A program made the translations under genes and the position numbers. Positions 7,420 to 11,015 of a stretch of 11,015 nucleotides of DNA are shown in pieces (positions within the stretch are counted from its first letter, which is position 1; every line of letters starts with the position of its first letter). The DNA comes from Gammaproteobacteria bacterium. GTDB lineage: Bacteria > Pseudomonadota > Gammaproteobacteria > Arenicellales > JAANXG01. The notes beneath the pieces are model-generated. The model searched no databases, was not told the DNA's origin, and was given only the letters and a program-made list of their open reading frames with translations. Where the stretch lies: contig JAANXG010000073.1 in NCBI GenBank assembly GCA_018263405.1, forward strand, positions 1-11,015, in the 5' to 3' direction.

Positions 7420-8016
7420 CTAAAATGATACTTTTGGCGCGGCCTGTATGGCTGCACTGTCTTCAAATTCCAGCAAGACCGCATCCTGCGAATGGCCAAA
7501 TCGTGTTGCAAAGAAATTAGGCGGGAAACTCTGTTTATAGGTGTTATAGGCCATCACCTGGTCGTTAAAGGCCTGCCGGGCGAAGGAGACCTTATTCTCA
7601 GTGGTCGTCAGTTGCTCGCTCAACTGCATCATGTTCTGACTGGCCTTGAGATCAGGATAAGCCTCCATCACCATATTTAAATTCATCAAGGCGCCGGACA
7701 GTTTGCCCTCGGCACCGGTCAGGGCTTTCATCGCCTCGGCATTGCCGGGATCCGCCGCCGCATTGGACAGCGTATCCGCTGCTGCATTGCGCGCCGCAAC
7801 TACCGCTTCCAGGGTTTCACGCTCATGCTTGATGTAGCCCTTGGCGGTTTCGACTAGATTTGGAATCAGGTCATAACGCCGTTTTAGTTGCACCTCGATC
7901 TGTGCAAAGGCATTTTTATACCGATTCATCAGTGTGACCAGCTTGTTAAAAATCCCGATCACATAAAAGATAATCAGTGCAATAACGACCAAGACAACTA
8001 TTAATGTTGTATCCAT
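7420..8016 (-). CDS. lemA: LemA family protein
   Basis: A 198-residue protein with one N-terminal membrane segment (about 4-23) and a coiled, helical remainder, as in the LemA family. The most conserved family stretch is present just after the membrane segment: NRYKNAFAQIEVQLKRRYD at about 31-49, followed by LIPNLVETAKGY and HERETLEAVVAARN. Length is typical, and the C-terminus ends in the usual AFNDQVMAYN and FPPNFFA motifs. LemA is thought to sit in the inner membrane with a long helical domain outside. Its biochemical role is not settled, but it is often encoded next to membrane metallopeptidases. Here it is the first gene of a pair with the M48 protease, 29 bases apart. A weak AGGCG ribosome-binding site lies upstream of the ATG at 8016. 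Confidence 0.95.
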   Translation of the reverse strand: MDTTLIVVLVVIALIIFYVIGIFNKLVTLMNRYKNAFAQIEVQLKRRYDLIPNLVETAKGYIKHERETLEAVVAARNAAADTLSNAAADPGNAEAMKALTGAEGKLSGALMNLNMVMEAYPDLKASQNMMQLSEQLTTTENKVSFARQAFNDQVMAYNTYKQSFPPNFFATRFGHSQDAVLLEFEDSAAIQAAPKVSF

Positions 8017-8044
8017 ATTTTTTCGCCTGTGTGATATACGAGAA

Positions 8045-8050
8045 ATTATA
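8045..8050 (-). promoter_or_regulatory. Candidate -10 element for the lemA-protease operon
   Basis: The minus strand reads TATAAT here, 28 bases upstream of the lemA ATG. Spacings of 16 to 18 bases give only poor -35 hexamers (ATGCCC, GATGCC, CGATGC), so activation by another factor or a different promoter is possible. It lies in the 121-base gap behind the flavoprotein gene. Confidence 0.35.
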
Positions 8051-8137
8051 ATCGCGATGGCGTGGCGGGCATCGCTTGGCTGGTATCGTCGACACCAAGA
8101 CCGGCATCGATGTATGTAGCCACGCGCGTGATGGCCT

Positions 8138-10702
8138 CTACGACTTCAGGCGCTCGTTGTCCGGATCGTAGAGTGCACGATAGCCCACCGTCTCGACCCG
8201 GACCGGGTAGTGCTCGTGAAAGTACTCCATGGTGAGCGTTCGCCCTTCCTCGGCGTAATTGCGCGGCAGGTAGCCGAGCGCGATGTTCTTACCGAGCGAC
8301 GGCCCGTAGGCGACGCTGGTGATGTAAGAGCGCCGGCCCGCTTCGTCGATCGGCACGTCGCCCGTCTCCGGGTCGAGTATCGGCCACTGGCCGACCGGGT
8401 AGCGCGCGATGCCCCGGACATCCGTGTTTTCCACCATGGTCATGGTGCACAGATAAGCGGGCTGGTACGCGCGCTCGCGTTGCGCCAGGTAGGCCTCCTT
8501 GCCGTGGAAATCGACCGGCTTGACCTTCTTGCGGGCGAGGCCGGCCTCGTACAGGTTGTACTCCGTCAGCAGGTCCGCGTTCTGCAGGCGCAGGCTCTTC
8601 TCCAGGCGCCGGCTGTTGGCATAGGTTTCCACGCCAACGGGCGTGACCCCCTGTTCGTAGAGCAGGTCCCACAGGCTCAGCCCATAGCTGAAGGGCAGGT
8701 ACAGCTCCCAGCCCTGCTCCCCGACATACGAGATGCGGAACGCCCAGACCGGGATGCCGCGTATCCGGATGTGCCGGGTGGCCGCGAACGGAAAGTTCTC
8801 TTTCGTTAGGGCCTCGGGGTCGTCGGCCACGGCTTGGAGGGTCTTGCGGGCATTGGGGCCCCACAGCCCGAGGGTGGCGATCTCGTCGGTGCGTTCGTCG
8901 ATGCGGACCCGGTTCCCGCGCGCCTCGGCCATGCGCTTTATCCAAATATAGTCGCGGGGGCCCGTATCCCCGCCGCACACCATTCGGTAGCGGCCCGGTT
9001 CCAGTCGGATCACCGTGAGATCGGCATGGATGCCGCCGACCTCGTCGAGGAAATGGGTGTAGACCCCCTTGCCGACCGGCGTCTTGCCGCCCACCCTGGC
9101 CACGCAGACATATTCCATCAAGGCCTCGGCATCCGGCCCCGAGACATCGAAGATGGCAAAGTGGGTCAGATTGACCATCCCCACATCGTCGCTCAGGGCG
9201 AGGTGCTCGGCGTTCGACACCCGCCAAAAATGCCGTGCGTCCCACTCGTTGTGGCGCTCCGGCACGCGCTCGCTGTATTTTTCGATCAGCGGCTCGTTGG
9301 ACGCGTAGCCGTGAGCCCGCTCCCAACCCGCCGCCTCCATGAAGTAGGCCCCCAGCTCCTGCTCGCGCGGCCAGAACGGGCTGCGGCGCAGGTCGCGCCC
9401 CTTGGTGTACGGCTCGCGGGTGTGCACCGGCGGGTTATAGATCTTGAAGGCGGTCTCGAAGCAACGCTCGTGAATATAGGTCGGCGTTTTCTGGATCGGG
9501 TAATAGCGTGCGATATCGATACCGTGGATATCGAGGTCGGTGCGGCCATCGGTCATCAAGTCCGTGAGTACCTTGGCCGCTCCGGGCCCGTCCTTGACCC
9601 AAATGGACTCGCAGTACCATAAGCCCCGGGTCTCCGGAGATTCACCGATCGACGGGCCACCGTCCACCGTCACCTGCAGCAGGCCGTTGAACGAATTCTT
9701 CTCGTCCCAGCCGAGCTCGCCCAGGATCGGGGCCAGCGCCATGGCCCGCTCCAGCGGCTCGATCACCTGTTCCATTTCCAGGTCGCGCTGGGAAGGCGAC
9801 AAGCGTGCCTGTTCCTTTTCCAGGATGTCGCGCGGGTGGACCAGACGCGGGGCCGTTTGTTCATAGTATCCCCATTCGATCTGACCGCCCTCGGCGGTCT
9901 TGGGATCGCCCGTGTCGCGCAGGTAGGCGGAGTTGCCCTGGTCGCGCAACAGGGGATAGCCGATTTCTTTCCCGGTGCCGGCGAATTCCTCGAAGGGTCC
10001 GAAGAACAGCAGGGGATGGTCGACCGGCATGATCGGTAGATCCTCGCCGGCCATTTCCGCAATCAGCCGGCCCCACAGACCCGCGCACACCACCACGTTC
10101 GACGTTTCGATATAGCCACGGGGAGTCTCGACCCCCTTGATCCGACCGTTCTCGATATCGAGACCGCTCGCCGGTGTGTTCGCGAACGCCTGGAGCTTGC
10201 CGGCCTGCTCCGCCTTCCGCACCAGTTCTCCGGCCACGGTCTGGGACCGCGGAACCACGAGGCCAGCGTCGGGATCCCACATCGCGCCCTGAATCATGTC
10301 CTCTTCGAGTAGCGGGCACTTCTCCTTGGCCTCCTTAGGACCGATGAGACTGACGTTGGTGCCGAAGGCCTTGCCCGAACCGACCTTACGCTTGAGTTCT
10401 TCCATGCGCTCGTCGTCGTCGTGGCGCGCGACCTCGAGGCCGCCGATGCGGCTGTAATGACCGAGCCTTTCAAAAAAGTCGACGCTGTACATGGTGGTGT
10501 AGCACGTCATGTGGTCGTGCGCCGTCATGTAACAGAAATCGGAAGCGTGCGCGGTGGACCCGATATCCGTCGGGATGGCCGACTTATCGATGCCCACGAT
10601 ACGCTCCCAGCCCCGTTCGACCAGGTGATGGGCCATCGAGGCGCCGACGATGCCGCCCTGGCCGATGATTACGATGTTCGCGCTTTTTGGTAGTGCCGCC
10701 AT
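8138..10702 (-). CDS. FAD oxidoreductase fused to GcvT domain (dimethylglycine/sarcosine dehydrogenase type)
   Basis: A cytoplasmic flavoenzyme of 854 residues. Relatives oxidise N-methyl groups of dimethylglycine, sarcosine or similar amines and pass the one-carbon unit to tetrahydrofolate. Residues 9-39 are the FAD-binding strand-loop-helix, ending in Asp39. GSTAHAS at 48-54 contains His52 at the place where dimethylglycine dehydrogenases attach FAD covalently. The DAO-fold domain runs to about 385 and a linker domain to about 435. SPFWPREQELGAYF starts the GcvT-like folate domain, with GPDA at 522-525 and Asp561 in GGIHADLTV, the position of the folate-binding Asp. The C-terminal GcvT barrel follows SLRLQNADLLTEY, to about 840. 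Length and order match bacterial dimethylglycine oxidases. The glycine loop reads GQGGIVG, one residue longer than the usual GxGxxG. GAGGG lies eight bases before the ATG. No betaine-pathway or folate gene is adjacent, so the true substrate is inferred only. Confidence 0.9.
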   Translation of the reverse strand: MAALPKSANIVIIGQGGIVGASMAHHLVERGWERIVGIDKSAIPTDIGSTAHASDFCYMTAHDHMTCYTTMYSVDFFERLGHYSRIGGLEVARHDDDERMEELKRKVGSGKAFGTNVSLIGPKEAKEKCPLLEEDMIQGAMWDPDAGLVVPRSQTVAGELVRKAEQAGKLQAFANTPASGLDIENGRIKGVETPRGYIETSNVVVCAGLWGRLIAEMAGEDLPIMPVDHPLLFFGPFEEFAGTGKEIGYPLLRDQGNSAYLRDTGDPKTAEGGQIEWGYYEQTAPRLVHPRDILEKEQARLSPSQRDLEMEQVIEPLERAMALAPILGELGWDEKNSFNGLLQVTVDGGPSIGESPETRGLWYCESIWVKDGPGAAKVLTDLMTDGRTDLDIHGIDIARYYPIQKTPTYIHERCFETAFKIYNPPVHTREPYTKGRDLRRSPFWPREQELGAYFMEAAGWERAHGYASNEPLIEKYSERVPERHNEWDARHFWRVSNAEHLALSDDVGMVNLTHFAIFDVSGPDAEALMEYVCVARVGGKTPVGKGVYTHFLDEVGGIHADLTVIRLEPGRYRMVCGGDTGPRDYIWIKRMAEARGNRVRIDERTDEIATLGLWGPNARKTLQAVADDPEALTKENFPFAATRHIRIRGIPVWAFRISYVGEQGWELYLPFSYGLSLWDLLYEQGVTPVGVETYANSRRLEKSLRLQNADLLTEYNLYEAGLARKKVKPVDFHGKEAYLAQRERAYQPAYLCTMTMVENTDVRGIARYPVGQWPILDPETGDVPIDEAGRRSYITSVAYGPSLGKNIALGYLPRNYAEEGRTLTMEYFHEHYPVRVETVGYRALYDPDNERLKS

Positions 10703-10710
10703 GGATTGAG

Positions 10711-10715
10711 CCCTC
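10711..10715 (-). promoter_or_regulatory. Ribosome-binding site of the FAD/GcvT gene
   Basis: Read on the minus strand this is GAGGG, eight bases before the ATG at 10702. It supports that start, which also places the FAD-binding strand at the expected distance from the N-terminus. Confidence 0.7.
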
Positions 10716-10750
10716 GTTTATACCACGACCGGTAGTCGGTTAGACGCACC

Positions 10751-10764
10751 GGGCCGGCCGGCCC
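10751..10764. repeat. 14-bp perfect palindrome upstream of the FAD/GcvT gene
   Basis: GGGCCGGCCGGCCC equals its own reverse complement. It lies 48 bases upstream of the ATG, in the probable leader or promoter region. It could bind a dimeric regulator, but a short GC-only palindrome in GC-rich DNA may be chance. Confidence 0.4.
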
Positions 10765-10883
10765 AATGTTGCCGCTCGCCCCGCACACCTGATGTGGCTA
10801 TGGAAATAATGCATTGAAAATACCCCTTACCAACTTCATGAATCAACCCGATGACCGGATTCACTACATCGAAGGACGCTTTC

Positions 10884-11003
10884 GGCTAAGTACCCTTGGG
10901 CATAAATACACACACGTTCAGCGGGATCGGAAAAGCCGATCGCCAAGGCACGCGAGCGCAGGACTGGCCCGGTCAATTCAAGCGAGCGTAACGCCGGCGA
11001 GGG
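10884..11003. repeat. Right arm of a 120-bp inverted repeat
   Basis: Reverse complement of 1-120 with a single mismatch at 10888. Similarity begins abruptly at 10884. A further 12 bases (11004-11015) follow, whose partner would lie left of the window. The internal hairpin GATCGG/CCGATC is at 10925-10941. Confidence 0.95.
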
Positions 11004-11015
11004 GCTTTTCCGACC

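Noticed and set aside
8046..8137. Coding-like minus-strand tail after the FAD/GcvT stop (APEVVEAITRVATYIDAGLG in another frame)
   Set aside because: About 30 codons with no start or ribosome-binding site of its own, running into the lemA promoter region. It could be a scrap of a lost gene, but cannot be supported from this window.
8289..9326. A 345-codon open frame on the minus strand inside the FAD/GcvT gene
   Set aside because: It overlaps a gene with clear domain motifs in another frame. Its product is Arg/Gly/Pro-rich low-complexity sequence, as expected from a shifted frame of GC-rich DNA.

Overview
This 11,015-base window carries ordinary proteobacterial genes, and the mix (a TamA-type barrel, an OmpA-type porin, LemA with an M48 protease, NnrS) points to a gammaproteobacterium. 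No rRNA, tRNA, plasmid or phage gene is visible to place it more closely. Base composition is uneven by eye. The flavoprotein gene on the right is GC-rich, lemA and the protease gene are intermediate, and the block around 5050-5450 is clearly AT-richer. That pattern suggests a mosaic accessory region or a fragmented assembly contig.

Layout from left to right. Positions 1-120 hold one arm of an inverted repeat whose other arm is at 10884-11003. Then come an aldo/keto reductase and an NnrS-family membrane protein, both on the minus strand and perhaps co-transcribed. A non-coding stretch with small hairpins follows. The only convincing plus-strand coding block is the 3' part of a tamA-like gene that has lost its signal peptide and most or all of its POTRA region. 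It converges on an OmpA-family outer-membrane protein gene. Next, on the minus strand, come a 75-residue zinc-ribbon protein bracketed by an 11-bp inverted repeat, a long M48 metallopeptidase and lemA. The last two form a two-gene operon. A large FAD oxidoreductase/GcvT fusion of the dimethylglycine/sarcosine dehydrogenase type lies before the right repeat arm.

Working relationships: lemA with the M48 protease is a recognised membrane-proteolysis pair. NnrS suggests exposure to nitric oxide, but no nitrite or nitric oxide reductase is present. The flavoprotein suggests oxidative demethylation of methylated glycines with capture of the one-carbon unit on tetrahydrofolate, but no betaine, folate or electron-transfer partner genes are in the window. 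I do not see a clearly new multi-gene system. The points most worth following are the large inverted repeat at the window ends, the truncated tamA, the bracketed zinc-ribbon gene, and the unusual glycine loop and orphan context of the flavoprotein.
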